64,000 nucleotides of DNA from Mycolicibacterium boenickei (GCF_010731295.1 NZ_AP022579.1:1736001-1800000); one strand, 5' to 3'. Positions 16,503 through 25,228 are shown, counted from the first letter of the stretch. Notes: generated from the letters alone by a model not told the origin. Made by a program: numbers and translations.

Positions 16503-17117
16503 GTGACCAAGGACGAGGGCCAACCGGCGCGGCCGATGACGCGGCGACGGGTCGAGACCCGGCAGCGGCTACTTGACGCGGCCTTTTCGGTCTTCGCCGC
16601 AAAAGGATTCGGGCGCACCAGGATTGATGACATCTGCCAGGCTTCGGGGTACACCAAGGGTGCGTTCTACTCGAACTTCGGCACTCTCGATGAACTGTTC
16701 TTGGCGCTGTATCGCGAACAATCACGTGAATTCGCCGAGCACACGGTGAGATTCCTGGCTGCCGAACCGTTCGACTCGGTCGAGGCCACGATCGAGGCCT
16801 GGGCGCAGGATCTGCCCATCGATCGGGATTGGTTGCTGATCAACACCGACTTCGTCCTGTATGCGGCTCGCCGACCCGATGTTCAGCTGGAGCTTGCGGC
16901 AGAGCGTTCGCAGATGCGCGAGGATTTCGCTCGCATGCTGGCCGGCCACATCGGTGATCGGGTGGCGGAGCTCCCACAGTCGCTGCCGACGCCGGACGAT
17001 ATGGCCCGGGCACTGGTCACCGTCTACGACGGTGCCATCTCGCAGCTGATCCTCGACATGGACGAACAGGCGGTGCGCAAGCACTTCGCGGACATCGCCA
17101 GCGCGCTGTTCCGGTAG
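16503..17117 (+). CDS. TetR family transcriptional regulator
   Basis: A 204-residue protein with RIDDICQASGYTKGAFYSNF as the helix-turn-helix, a variant (GAFYSNFG) common in actinobacterial TetRs, followed by a helical ligand domain. The GTG start lies 7 bp after a palindromic operator, so autorepression is likely. The divergent secreted propeller gene is the likely second target. Confidence 0.92.
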   Translation: MTKDEGQPARPMTRRRVETRQRLLDAAFSVFAAKGFGRTRIDDICQASGYTKGAFYSNFGTLDELFLALYREQSREFAEHTVRFLAAEPFDSVEATIEAWAQDLPIDRDWLLINTDFVLYAARRPDVQLELAAERSQMREDFARMLAGHIGDRVAELPQSLPTPDDMARALVTVYDGAISQLILDMDEQAVRKHFADIASALFR

Positions 17118-17120
17118 AAC

Positions 17121-17146
17121 TCACACTCCGGTGGGCATCAGTGTGA
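17121..17146. terminator. Possible hairpin after TetR gene
   Basis: TCACACT and AGTGTGA pair across a 13-nt loop just downstream of the TetR stop codon. There is no T-run, so it may be a weak terminator or only a chance stem. Confidence 0.3.
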
Positions 17147-17207
17147 ACAGCTCCTTACCGGACGGATACGGCCGGGAAACTGGATCGCCGAGCGGCGCTG
17201 CGACCGT

Positions 17208-17498
17208 GTGACGATGACGGCAGACCCTGTTGATCCACTCTGGCTTCGGCCGGTGGCCGTGCCTGCGCCGGTGGTGAACCTGGCCCCACGGGCCAGCGCA
17301 GATGTGCGTCAGGCGCAGGCGTTCATCGCCCTCCTCGAGGCTGAAATGGCCGACCTCCAGTCGCAGTTGGCGCGGATCGACGATCGTGTCAGAGCCGGGC
17401 GCCCGGGAGCGCATCATCACCAGAGCGCGGTGCGTACGCGAGTCCTTGAGGTCCGGCGCCTCCTCGACGCCCTCATCTTCCGCTTTCCTTCCGCCTGA
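17208..17498 (+). CDS. Small hypothetical protein with coiled-coil segment
   Basis: A 96-residue protein, no signal peptide. The middle (FIALLEAEMADLQSQLARID) has a heptad pattern and is probably a short coiled coil; a second helix follows (TRVLEVRRLLDALIF). I recognise no family. The start could be GTG at 17208 or ATG at 17214, and neither has a good ribosome-binding site. Its end overlaps the convergent PaiB gene by 26 bp. The composition and heptads suggest a real gene rather than a shadow. Confidence 0.5.
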   Translation: MTMTADPVDPLWLRPVAVPAPVVNLAPRASADVRQAQAFIALLEAEMADLQSQLARIDDRVRAGRPGAHHHQSAVRTRVLEVRRLLDALIFRFPSA

Positions 17499-18144
17499 GC
17501 TTCCAGTCGCCGATCGCCGCCAGGCGGCGGCGCTGCTGGGCTGCGGCCGCGGAGTCCAGGCGGTGGCCCCGCTGTTCAAGGTGGTCGATCACCCGCTCGC
17601 GGTGCTCGACCGGATTCGCGTCGTCGTATTTGAATTTGGCCTCCACTCGCAGTACCTCGAGGCGTATGCCGCGGATGCCGGGCAGCATGCGTCCGTACGG
17701 GTCTTCGCCGTCGGAAACAGCGGCGTGACGCCCTTCGGGCTGGCAGTCTGCGAGTTGAGCGGCCAGGATGCGGGCCTTCTCCTCCGGATCGTCCAGAATC
17801 GTTGGGCGGCAGACAAACTGAACCGACGAGTAGTAGCTCGTCGGGACGCCGTCCTCATCGGGACCGCCGGCCTTGGCGCGCCAGTAGGTGGGGATGTAGG
17901 CATAGTCACCGATCACCGTCAGACGCACTTCGGCTGCTGCTTCCAGGTGCGGCCAGATCGGGTTGGGCCGGGCCAGATGCAGCAACAGGTGGGCTCCGGC
18001 GTGGGTGAAGTGGGTCGGCACCATCAGCGGTGCGGCGGCCGGGTCGACGTTGTTGACCGCGAGGATGCCGAATCGCTCGGTGCCGGCCAGCCAGTTCCGC
18101 CATTCGGCCTCGTCGAGGGCGGCATCCCACGGGTGGATCAACAT
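17473..18144 (-). CDS. PaiB-family FMN-binding protein
   Basis: A 223-residue protein of the PaiB split-barrel family, historically called FMN-binding negative transcriptional regulator. Signature stretches include APLMVPTHFTHAGAHLLLHLAR, ARPNPIWPHL and VIGDYAYIPTYW. In Bacillus, PaiB works with the acetyltransferase PaiA in polyamine and sporulation control; the biochemical role here is likely flavin- or haem-linked. It starts one base after the stop of the XRE-cupin regulator, so the two form an operon. Confidence 0.85.
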   Translation of the reverse strand: MLIHPWDAALDEAEWRNWLAGTERFGILAVNNVDPAAAPLMVPTHFTHAGAHLLLHLARPNPIWPHLEAAAEVRLTVIGDYAYIPTYWRAKAGGPDEDGVPTSYYSSVQFVCRPTILDDPEEKARILAAQLADCQPEGRHAAVSDGEDPYGRMLPGIRGIRLEVLRVEAKFKYDDANPVEHRERVIDHLEQRGHRLDSAAAAQQRRRLAAIGDWKLRRKESGR

Positions 18145-18145
18145 G

Positions 18146-18745
18146 TCACTCTCCTTGCCGTCGCTGGGCGGTGCCGACGCCGGGCTCGAACACCGTCAGC
18201 GCGAACCGGGCGCGAATGTCACGTGGATTGGCGTATGCGTGGTCGACGTCGCCCGGGAAGGACACCGCGTCCCCGGCTTCCAAGGTGATGACCTGGCCGT
18301 CGACCTCGACGGCGATCGTCCCCTCAAGCACGTGGATCAGCTCCTCGGTCCCGGCGGCGTGAGCCTCGCTGGCGTGGCGATCACCGGGGCCGAGCCACCA
18401 GTCCCACAGTTCGACGACATCCGGCGGGGTGGTGCCGGCAACCAGGACGCCGCGGCCCCCGGCCCCGCCGGTCCACAGCTGTGCGCCGTCCCCGGCGCGG
18501 ACGACCTTGACCGGACGTGCCTCTGGCGGCTCGACCAGGGCGGGCAGCCCGACGCCCAGCGCATCGCTGAGTCGCAGCAGCGTCCCGACACTGGGGTTCA
18601 CCTCGCCGTGTTCGACACTGATCACCATTCGCCGGCTGACCGATGCCGCGGCCGCAAGCTGATCCAGCGTCCAGCCTCGGGCCGCGCGCTCCTGTTTCAC
18701 GCGGGCGCCGATCGCGATGGCCAGTTTGGCGGCGGCCTCATCCAT
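18146..18745 (-). CDS. XRE-type regulator with C-terminal cupin
   Basis: A 199-residue protein. The N-terminal XRE helix-turn-helix is WTLDQLAAAASVSRRMVISV then EHGEVNPSVGTLLRLSDALG. The C-terminal half is a cupin (GTEELIHVLEGTIAVEVDGQ, AGDAVSFPGDVDHAYANP) that probably senses a small molecule. I chose the ATG before DEAAAKLA because a small palindrome (18760-18772) lies just upstream and would serve autoregulation; the longer reading to 18778 would place it inside the gene. It is divergent from the trypsin-nuclease gene, which it may control. Confidence 0.87.
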   Translation of the reverse strand: MDEAAAKLAIAIGARVKQERAARGWTLDQLAAAASVSRRMVISVEHGEVNPSVGTLLRLSDALGVGLPALVEPPEARPVKVVRAGDGAQLWTGGAGGRGVLVAGTTPPDVVELWDWWLGPGDRHASEAHAAGTEELIHVLEGTIAVEVDGQVITLEAGDAVSFPGDVDHAYANPRDIRARFALTVFEPGVGTAQRRQGE

Positions 18746-18759
18746 TGGTGCAATATAAC

Positions 18760-18772
18760 GCACTATGAGTGC
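18760..18772. promoter_or_regulatory. Short palindrome in XRE-cupin/protease-nuclease divergent promoter
   Basis: GCACT-ATG-AGTGC is a 5-bp perfect inverted repeat 15 bp upstream of the chosen regulator start, with further TGCA-type halves nearby. Size fits an XRE dimer site. Confidence 0.45.
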
Positions 18773-18862
18773 ATTCATGGTGATGGGCTATCGGCTACCT
18801 CTATCCAGCGGAAACGAGTAGTCGCCTACGCGTGTGCGGACCAGGTGCGGGGAAAAGACTTG

Positions 18863-20944
18863 ATGCAGCGATATCCCGACGCACACGAGGTAGCCGTCAT
18901 GTCGAACGTCTTCATGGATCCGGACCACTGCCGGTTGGTTCGCCGCGTCGCCGCGATCACCGCAGGCGACCTGACCTCGACGCAGATCAGCAAGGTCGTG
19001 GACGGCGACCTGGACCTGCTCAAGGCCCTCCCGCAGTCGGGTAAGGACAAGGTGGCCGCTCTGGTCAAGCCGCAGATGCGGGGAGAGCTGGAGAAGATCA
19101 TCGGTCCGACGACCGATTTCGTGCCGATCTATTACGTCGAGATGGCGAGGGTGTCCGCGCAGGCGGTGGCGCGCGTCATCGACGGAAAGCGGCGGCCGCT
19201 CGGCACCGGGGTGATGGTGTCGCCGCGGTTGTTCATGACCAACAATCACGTCATCGCCGACGCGCAGAGCGCCGCCTCGACCTCGATCCAGTTCAACTAC
19301 CAACTCGACCTCGACGACGTGCCCGCAGCGGTCACGGAGTTTCGGCTCGACCCGGCCACCTTCTTCTGGACCAGCGACGAGAACGAACTCGACGTGTCGC
19401 TGATCGCCGTCGGACCGCGCACCGCGGGCGACGGCAAATTGCCCGACTTCGGTTGGAGTGCAATGTCATCGGCGCAGGACAAACACGCCGAAGGTGACCA
19501 CGTCACGATCATCGAACATCCCGACGCCGACTACAAACAGATCGCCTTGCGGGAGAACCGGGTGATCGGCCGCGGCAAGAAGGGGGTCACGCTCTACTAC
19601 GCCGCCGACACCCTGCACGGCTCAAGCGGCAGCCCGGTGTTCAACGACCAGTTCAATCTCGTCGCCTTGCACCACGCCGGCGGTGGCCACAACGACACCG
19701 AGCTCGAAGACGGCCAGCCCGTGCCCGACGACTGCAATGAGGGCATCAGGATCAGCGCGATCGTCGACGCCCTCCGCGCCCGCCACGACCAATTGCCGGC
19801 TGGGTTAAGGGATCTGCTCGCCGAAGCGCTCAACCCACCGGCCGCCGCCACTGCGCTGGAGGGGACCGCCGTCGTTGTCAATGCGTCGAACGGGGCCCCG
19901 GTCGTCAGGACGGCCCCGGCGGTGGTGACCGCCGACTTGTCGTTGCCCCGGCTGACCATTACCGGCAACGTGGCCGATCTCAACTCGGCGCCACCGGCCA
20001 TCGCCATCACCACCGACGACGCGAGCGCCGTACAGCCAGCGGTCCTCGAGCGAAATGACGCACCCAACCCGGATTACAGCAACCGTTCCGGCTACGACCC
20101 GGACTTCCTGCCCAAAGCTGTTGCGGTTCCGTCGATCCCGGCGAAACTGCTGGCGCGGTGCGCGGTGCCGAAGGGCCTCAAACGGTCGTCGGCCAACGTG
20201 GTGCTGCGCTACCACCACTTCAGCCTGGTCATCCGCGCCGATCGGCGCATGCCGCTGTTCACCATCGTCAACATCGACGGCCGCCGACTGCGCAAGATCA
20301 ACCGCGAGACGGGGGAGGTCGAAGCGGTCGAAACCTGGTACACGGATCCGCGCCTACGACCCGAACAGCAGCTCGACCAGGATGTGTTCGAACGGCAGAA
20401 ACCACGACTGTTCGACCGCGGACACATGGTGCGCCGCCTCGATCCGGCATGGGGCAGTCCGGTCGCCGCGAAACAGGCCGCCGACGACACCTTCCACTTC
20501 GCCAACTGCTGCCCGCAGATCTCGGCATTCAACCAACACCTGTGGGCGGGCATCGAGAACTATGCCCTCGACAACGCCGGTGCCGAGAAACGCCAGATCA
20601 CCGTCATCACCGGGCCGGTATTCGGTGAGAATGATCCGCTGTACCGGGGTGTCAATGTGCCACGGCAGTTCTGGAAGATCGTCGTACGGGTCAGCCCCGA
20701 GGACGGCGATCTGCGTGCCACCGCATTCTTGGCCGATCAGAACGCGGCGCTGGACGCGGCTTTCGGCTCCGATAACGAATCCTTCACCGACACAGACAAA
20801 GTGGTGATGTTCCAGAAATCCGTTTCCGACATCGAACGCCTCGCCGGGCTCTCATTCGGAGCGCTTCGTGACCACGACACGATGACGGTGGGGCTTGAGG
20901 GCATTGCCCCCGTGCTGGATTCGCTGGATGACGCCGGCTGGTAG
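18863..20944 (+). CDS. Trypsin-like serine protease fused to DNA/RNA non-specific endonuclease
   Basis: A 693-residue protein without signal peptide or membrane helix. Residues about 1-90 are a helical adaptor-like region (LVRRVAAITAGDLTSTQISK). Residues about 100-320 form a trypsin-like protease with an intact triad: His129 in MTNNHVIAD, Asp177 in ELDVSLIAV and Ser255 in LHGSSGSPVF. A low-complexity linker follows. From about residue 430 there is a NucA/Serratia-type beta-beta-alpha-metal nuclease with FDRGHMVRR (His521 the general base) and NCCPQISAFNQHLWAGIEN carrying the conserved Asn and Glu. Both domains look catalytically competent. A second ATG at 18899 with a better-placed GAGG is an alternative start. 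The cytoplasmic protease-nuclease layout suggests a proteolytically activated or stress-triggered effector. Confidence 0.88.
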   Translation: MQRYPDAHEVAVMSNVFMDPDHCRLVRRVAAITAGDLTSTQISKVVDGDLDLLKALPQSGKDKVAALVKPQMRGELEKIIGPTTDFVPIYYVEMARVSAQAVARVIDGKRRPLGTGVMVSPRLFMTNNHVIADAQSAASTSIQFNYQLDLDDVPAAVTEFRLDPATFFWTSDENELDVSLIAVGPRTAGDGKLPDFGWSAMSSAQDKHAEGDHVTIIEHPDADYKQIALRENRVIGRGKKGVTLYYAADTLHGSSGSPVFNDQFNLVALHHAGGGHNDTELEDGQPVPDDCNEGIRISAIVDALRARHDQLPAGLRDLLAEALNPPAAATALEGTAVVVNASNGAPVVRTAPAVVTADLSLPRLTITGNVADLNSAPPAIAITTDDASAVQPAVLERNDAPNPDYSNRSGYDPDFLPKAVAVPSIPAKLLARCAVPKGLKRSSANVVLRYHHFSLVIRADRRMPLFTIVNIDGRRLRKINRETGEVEAVETWYTDPRLRPEQQLDQDVFERQKPRLFDRGHMVRRLDPAWGSPVAAKQAADDTFHFANCCPQISAFNQHLWAGIENYALDNAGAEKRQITVITGPVFGENDPLYRGVNVPRQFWKIVVRVSPEDGDLRATAFLADQNAALDAAFGSDNESFTDTDKVVMFQKSVSDIERLAGLSFGALRDHDTMTVGLEGIAPVLDSLDDAGW

Positions 20945-20956
20945 AGCAGACCCCAC

Positions 20957-21754
20957 TCAGCGCGTCGCGCCCTGCCATACGGTGTCGAACGGCGCATTGC
21001 CATTGATCCGGTCGACGATGCCGGCGGTGGTGAAGTCCTTGGCCTGACGCACGGCCTCCGGGACACTGGATCCCTTGGCCAGGGCGGCGGTGATCGCTGC
21101 CGCCAGAGTGCATCCCGCTCCGGCGACGCGCGCATGCCCGACCTTCGGTGCGCGCAGGATCTCGGCGTCCTTGCCGTCGAAGAGGACGTCGACCGCGTCG
21201 TCACCGGGAAACTCCACCCCGCCCTTCACCACGACGTAGCCCGGTCCCAGATCGGCAATGCGTCGGGCCGCTTCGACCAGGTCGTCGATCGAAGAGAGGG
21301 CATCCATCCCTGCGAGCGTGCGGGCCTCGAACAGGTTCGGAGTGACGACGGTGGCCAGCTGCAGGATCTGGCGGCGCAGTGCGGTGTCGGTGTCGAGCGC
21401 GGCGCCGGGCTCCTGTCCTTTGCAGATCAGCACTGGGTCGACGACGATGTGCCGCCAGGTTTGGCCGGCGAGGGCCTCCGCGACGACGTCGATGGTCGCC
21501 GGGGTGCCGAGCATGCCGATCTTGACGACGTCGAGGTCGTAGGCCGACGTCGCCGCCTCGATCTGATCGGCGATGACTTGTGGGTCGACGGGCACGAACC
21601 GGTGGCCCCAGTTGGCCTTGGGGTCGAACGACACGATGCACGTCACCGTACCCACGCCGTAGGTCCCGAACTCCTGGAAGGTGCGCAGATCAGCTTGCAG
21701 ACCGGCGCCGCCGGTGGCTTCGGATCCGGCGATGACATACGAGAGGTCGACCAC
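20957..21754 (-). CDS. ThiD/PdxK-type kinase (hydroxymethylpyrimidine or pyridoxal kinase)
   Basis: A 265-residue ribokinase-fold enzyme. GSEATGGAGLQADLRTFQEF is the substrate-side N-terminal motif shared by ThiD and the ThiD-like pyridoxal kinases; ARVAGAGCTLAAAITAALAKG holds the anion hole and catalytic region. In classical ThiD the last motif is usually GTGCT or GSGCT; the GAGCT form also fits Gram-positive PdxK proteins, so I leave the substrate open between HMP(-P) and pyridoxal. No other thiamine or B6 gene lies nearby. The start is GTG. Confidence 0.85.
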   Translation of the reverse strand: MVDLSYVIAGSEATGGAGLQADLRTFQEFGTYGVGTVTCIVSFDPKANWGHRFVPVDPQVIADQIEAATSAYDLDVVKIGMLGTPATIDVVAEALAGQTWRHIVVDPVLICKGQEPGAALDTDTALRRQILQLATVVTPNLFEARTLAGMDALSSIDDLVEAARRIADLGPGYVVVKGGVEFPGDDAVDVLFDGKDAEILRAPKVGHARVAGAGCTLAAAITAALAKGSSVPEAVRQAKDFTTAGIVDRINGNAPFDTVWQGATR

Positions 21755-21845
21755 GTGGGTGAGCGTACGCCTGAGCTACGAGCGCCCAAAGTGAACTCGG
21801 CGGATACTGGCCCACGTAGCCACGCTCTGCAGAATTGGGAGGACC

Positions 21846-22688
21846 ATGGCCCGTCATCGTGCATTCGCCCAGGTCGACGTGTTCTCGCGCACCCCGTACC
21901 TCGGCAACCCCGTCGCGGTCGTGCTCGACAGTGAAGGCCTCGATGACGTTGCCATGCAACGACTTGCACGCTGGACCAATCTGTCGGAGACGACCTTCGT
22001 GCTGCCCCCGACGCACCCCGAGGCCGACTACCGGCTGCGCATCTTCACCCCGGGCAGCGAACTTCCGTTTGCCGGGCATCCCACCCTCGGCTCCGCCCAC
22101 GCCTGGCTGGGACACGGCGGCCAACCCCGCCGGGGGGGCCGCGTCGTGCAGGAATGCGTTGCCGGACTCGTGGAGATCCGGCAACGCGACGGCGAACTGT
22201 ACTTCCAGGCTCCGCCGACGCTGCGGTCCGGACCGCTCGCCGAGGAGTATCTGGATCAGATCGTCGACGGCCTCGGACTGGCACACACCGACGTCGTCGC
22301 GCACCAGTGGGCGGACAACGGTCCTGGTTGGGCTGTCCTGCTGCTGGGTAGTGCGCAACGAGTGCTCGAACTGGAACCCGATTTGGCCCGCATTCCCACG
22401 GCCATGGTCGGCGTCGTCGGGCCGTATCCGGCCGGGTCGGCGCACGACTACGAGATGCGTACTTTCGCGCCCGGTGTAGGTGTTCCCGAAGATCCGGTGT
22501 GCGGCAGCATGAATGCCTCAGTGGGGCAATGGTTGACGAGTACCGGCACGGCTCCGGCTCAGTATCGGGTGTCCCAGGGGGCGCGGCTCGGCCGGTCCGG
22601 CGAGATCAGCGTGGTGGCTGAATCCGATGGGTCGGTCTGGGTCGGTGGTGCCACCACCACCTGCCTCGAAGGTGTCGCCACGCTCTAA
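21846..22688 (+). CDS. PhzF family isomerase/epimerase
   Basis: A 280-residue protein with the diaminopimelate-epimerase-like PhzF fold. VDVFSRTPYLGNPVAVVLDS is the family's N-terminal signature; the active-site glutamate lies in TNLSETTFVL. ELPFAGHPTLGSAHAWL and PEDPVCGSMNASVGQWL are the conserved motifs of the two halves. The physiological substrate is unknown outside phenazine producers, and no phz genes are near. GGGAGG precedes the ATG. Its end overlaps the convergent TetR gene by four bases. Confidence 0.9.
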   Translation: MARHRAFAQVDVFSRTPYLGNPVAVVLDSEGLDDVAMQRLARWTNLSETTFVLPPTHPEADYRLRIFTPGSELPFAGHPTLGSAHAWLGHGGQPRRGGRVVQECVAGLVEIRQRDGELYFQAPPTLRSGPLAEEYLDQIVDGLGLAHTDVVAHQWADNGPGWAVLLLGSAQRVLELEPDLARIPTAMVGVVGPYPAGSAHDYEMRTFAPGVGVPEDPVCGSMNASVGQWLTSTGTAPAQYRVSQGARLGRSGEISVVAESDGSVWVGGATTTCLEGVATL

Positions 22689-23284
22689 CGCGCGTGCGCG
22701 GCCACCGCCGGCGCCACCCAATCCCGCAGGTAGGTCCGCAGTCCGGTGTTGTGGCGGGACGGCCCTCCCGGATCGACGATGAACGACTGCAGCGTCCGCA
22801 GCATGAACTCGACCAGCTGGTCGAACACTTCACCTTCGAATCCGACTGCGGCCCAGTCGATGTCGAATCGCTGCAGGATCGACTTGCCGAACTCGATGGC
22901 CAGGTCCGACGTTACGCCGGCGGTGAAGGCGCTGGCCTTGCCGGGCTGCAGGACCAGGCTGAGGTACCGGTCGTGTGGGATCTGTTCGGCGGTGTAGGCG
23001 ATGCCCTCCACGACGGCTTCACTGGGGTCGGTGATCGAACCGAGCTCTGCTGCCAATCGATCGAGAAAGCCGTCCACCGAGGAGACGGCGGTGGCGACCA
23101 TGAGGCTCTCGAGGGTCGGGAAATAGCGGTACACGGTCTGGCGGGTCACTCCCAGGGCCTGCGCTACCTCCGACACGCTCACCGTGCCGCGCGCGTCGAT
23201 CGCCTGCCGGGCCGCGCCGATGATGCGTCCGACGGCTTCGTCGTCGTCGGCGGGAATGTCGCCCGACCAGCCGTGCCTGCGCAT
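22685..23284 (-). CDS. TetR family transcriptional regulator
   Basis: A 199-residue protein. SVSEVAQALGVTRQTVYRYF is the HTH, followed by a helical domain (LSLVLQPGKASAF, FDQLVEFMLRTLQSFI). I chose the ATG before RRHGWSGD; a GTG-initiated extension would run nearly into the operator. It is divergent from the Rieske oxygenase, with an inverted repeat overlapping a consensus-like promoter between them. Confidence 0.9.
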   Translation of the reverse strand: MRRHGWSGDIPADDDEAVGRIIGAARQAIDARGTVSVSEVAQALGVTRQTVYRYFPTLESLMVATAVSSVDGFLDRLAAELGSITDPSEAVVEGIAYTAEQIPHDRYLSLVLQPGKASAFTAGVTSDLAIEFGKSILQRFDIDWAAVGFEGEVFDQLVEFMLRTLQSFIVDPGGPSRHNTGLRTYLRDWVAPAVAAHAR

Positions 23285-23316
23285 CCGTTGATCGTCGCAT
23301 GAACGACGGTCCGATC

Positions 23317-23349
23317 TTGACAATACAGTTGATAGTCATTGTATGGTCA
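23317..23349 (+). promoter_or_regulatory. Promoter with overlapping TetR operator for the Rieske oxygenase gene
   Basis: TTGACA (23317-23322) matches the -35 consensus exactly, and TGTATG/TTGTAT about 17 nt later can serve as -10. The same stretch is an inverted repeat: TGACAATACA (23318-23327) and TGTATGGTCA (23340-23349), with 9 of 10 positions paired. A TetR bound here would cover the whole promoter. Confidence 0.7.
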
Positions 23350-23353
23350 GGTC

Positions 23354-24517
23354 ATGACCGTCAGCCCAGTCAGCAGCACCGATGAACAACTGACCCGCCG
23401 TGCGCTGCGGCATGCCGTCGAGGGGACGACGGATATGGCCGAGGCGGTGCTGAAGGTGCCGCTGCACTACTACCGCGACCCGAAGATCACCGAGATCGAG
23501 GAATCCCAGATCCTGCGCCGGGTTCCGCTGGCGATCGTGCCGTCGGCTCAGATCGCGGAGAAGAACGACTTCGTCGTCCGTTCGGTGCTCGGGGACTCGC
23601 TGCTGGTGACCCGGGACCGCACCGGCGCCAGCCACGTCTTCCTCAACTACTGCCGCCACCGCGGGGCGATGCCGGCCTGCGGCTCCGGAAATGCGTCCCG
23701 TTTCGTCTGTCCGTACCACGCGTGGACCTACCGCAACACAGGTGAGCTGTTCATGGTCCCGGGCAAAGCGGGCTTCGACACGATGGACCCCGCGGAGTAC
23801 GGCCTGGTGGAGTTGCCGTCCGAGGAACGCTACGGCTTCGTCTGGGCCGTGCTGACCGCGGGCGCGACCATCGACCTTGGCACCCACCTGGGGCCGCTCG
23901 GAAACGAACTGGCGCAATGGAATTACGAGAGCTACGGCTACCACACCGACCGCGAGTTCTCCTCAGACGTGTCGTGGAAGGGTGCGCTCGAGGCGTTTGC
24001 CGAGGGCTACCACTTCCCCTTCGTCCACGGCGAGAGCCTGATTGGGCAGAACACCCTGCCCAACACCGCGATCTACGACGAATTCGGCCGGCATCACCGC
24101 ATCGGCTTCCCGTTCAACTGGATCAAGAATCTCGCCGATGACCCGAGCGCCTCATTCGACCCGTCGGCCAACATGGGTGTCATCTACTGGGTCTACCCGA
24201 ATCTGATCCTGGCCAACAGCCCGGTCGGCGTGGAGATCATCGACATGCTCCCCGAGGGCGAACCCACCCGCTGCACGGTGCGGCACAGCTGGATGGGTCG
24301 TATCCCGGCGACGACAGACGAGATGCGGGCGGCTTACGACGCGGTCTATGAAGGCGTTCATGCCGCAGTGCGCGACGAGGACTTCGCCATGCTCCCGCAA
24401 TGCGGTGAGGGCGTTCGCCACGGTCAGCACGACCATATGATCATCGGCCGCAACGAGATTGCCGTTCAGCACATGATCAAGGTGTTCGCCCAGGAGTTGG
24501 GGGTCGCGCTGGCTTGA
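23354..24517 (+). CDS. Rieske-type aromatic ring-hydroxylating oxygenase, alpha subunit
   Basis: A 387-residue protein. The Rieske [2Fe-2S] site is CRHRGAMPACGSGNA then FVCPYHAWTY (CxH...CxxH). The catalytic non-haem iron region is LEAFAEGYHFPFVHGES, with H-x4-H, and a carboxylate ligand is expected near the C-terminus. It hydroxylates an unknown aromatic or steroid-like substrate and needs a separate reductase and ferredoxin, which are not next to it. The ATG start follows the promoter/operator directly, giving a very short leader. Confidence 0.9.
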   Translation: MTVSPVSSTDEQLTRRALRHAVEGTTDMAEAVLKVPLHYYRDPKITEIEESQILRRVPLAIVPSAQIAEKNDFVVRSVLGDSLLVTRDRTGASHVFLNYCRHRGAMPACGSGNASRFVCPYHAWTYRNTGELFMVPGKAGFDTMDPAEYGLVELPSEERYGFVWAVLTAGATIDLGTHLGPLGNELAQWNYESYGYHTDREFSSDVSWKGALEAFAEGYHFPFVHGESLIGQNTLPNTAIYDEFGRHHRIGFPFNWIKNLADDPSASFDPSANMGVIYWVYPNLILANSPVGVEIIDMLPEGEPTRCTVRHSWMGRIPATTDEMRAAYDAVYEGVHAAVRDEDFAMLPQCGEGVRHGQHDHMIIGRNEIAVQHMIKVFAQELGVALA

Positions 24518-24528
24518 CTGGGCCGGCA

Positions 24529-24559
24529 CTCTTAATGCAAGTACTTCTTGCGTTAAGAG
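24529..24559. promoter_or_regulatory. TetR operator 1 (13-bp arms)
   Basis: CTCTTAATGCAAG and CTTGCGTTAAGAG flank a TACTT spacer, with 12 of 13 positions complementary. It sits between the Rieske gene and the downstream TetR gene and probably controls the latter. A related copy follows at 24574. Confidence 0.72.
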
Positions 24560-24573
24560 CCATCAGCTGTCAT

Positions 24574-24602
24574 CCTTAACGCATGCGGTACTGGCGTTAG
24601 GG
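24574..24602. promoter_or_regulatory. TetR operator 2, related to operator 1
   Basis: CCTTAACGC and GCGTTAGGG form an imperfect inverted repeat. They share the half-site (T)TAACGC/GCGTTA with operator 1 about 45 bp upstream, so two dimers could bind in tandem right before the regulator's start. Confidence 0.6.
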
Positions 24603-24610
24603 GTTTGGCG

Positions 24611-25228
24611 ATGATTGACGACATTCGACGGAGGCCCGGTGGCCGTTCCGAGCGGGTCCGTCGAGCTGTGGCTGAAGCGACACTCGGGGTCATCGCCGAG
24701 AAGGGCATCGCCGACTTCACGGTCAGCGACGTCGCGGCACGATCCGGCGTCCACGAAACGTCGATCTACCGGCGGTGGGGCAATCGCGAGAATCTGATCA
24801 CCGAGACCCTGCTCGGATACAGCGAGCAGGTGATTCCGGTGCCCGACACCGGGGCGCTCGACACCGACCTGCGCGGATTGCTCGAGGGGATCGCGACGTA
24901 TCTGAGCGGCCCCGTCGGGCGAGCGCTGGCGCAAGCATTGGCGTTCAGCGGTGAGGAGTCGCGCTGGGCTGCGGTGCGGCGGGAGTTCTGGAGCGGACGG
25001 TTGGAGTTGGTCAGAGCCATCATCGACCGGGCCGTCGATCGCGGGGAGTTGCCGGCCGGCACCGATCCGCGTCTGGTCCTGGAAACCCTCGTCGCCCCAC
25101 TGAGTTTCAGAACCCTCGTCACGCGCCAGCCGATCGACGACGGTCTGTGCACACGTCTCGTCGAGCTCGTGCTCGCCGGCATCCTGCCGCGCGACCCGAT
25201 TGCCAGCGCAGCAGGTGGGAAACAATGA
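24611..25228 (+). CDS. TetR family transcriptional regulator (AcrR-like)
   Basis: A 205-residue protein. The HTH is FTVSDVAARSGVHETSIYRR followed by WGNRENLI. The helical C-terminal domain resembles the TetR_C group with WSGRLELVRAIIDRAVDRGE. An in-frame TTG two codons upstream is the alternative start. It overlaps the next gene by ATGA, so a co-expressed partner of unknown function is its probable target, through two tandem operators upstream. Confidence 0.92.
   Translation: MIDDIRRRPGGRSERVRRAVAEATLGVIAEKGIADFTVSDVAARSGVHETSIYRRWGNRENLITETLLGYSEQVIPVPDTGALDTDLRGLLEGIATYLSGPVGRALAQALAFSGEESRWAAVRREFWSGRLELVRAIIDRAVDRGELPAGTDPRLVLETLVAPLSFRTLVTRQPIDDGLCTRLVELVLAGILPRDPIASAAGGKQ

Noticed and set aside
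17963..18862. N-terminal extension of the protease-nuclease to 993 residues
   Set aside because: It would cover the XRE-cupin gene on the opposite strand and has no ribosome-binding site or domain; the internal ATGs are better.
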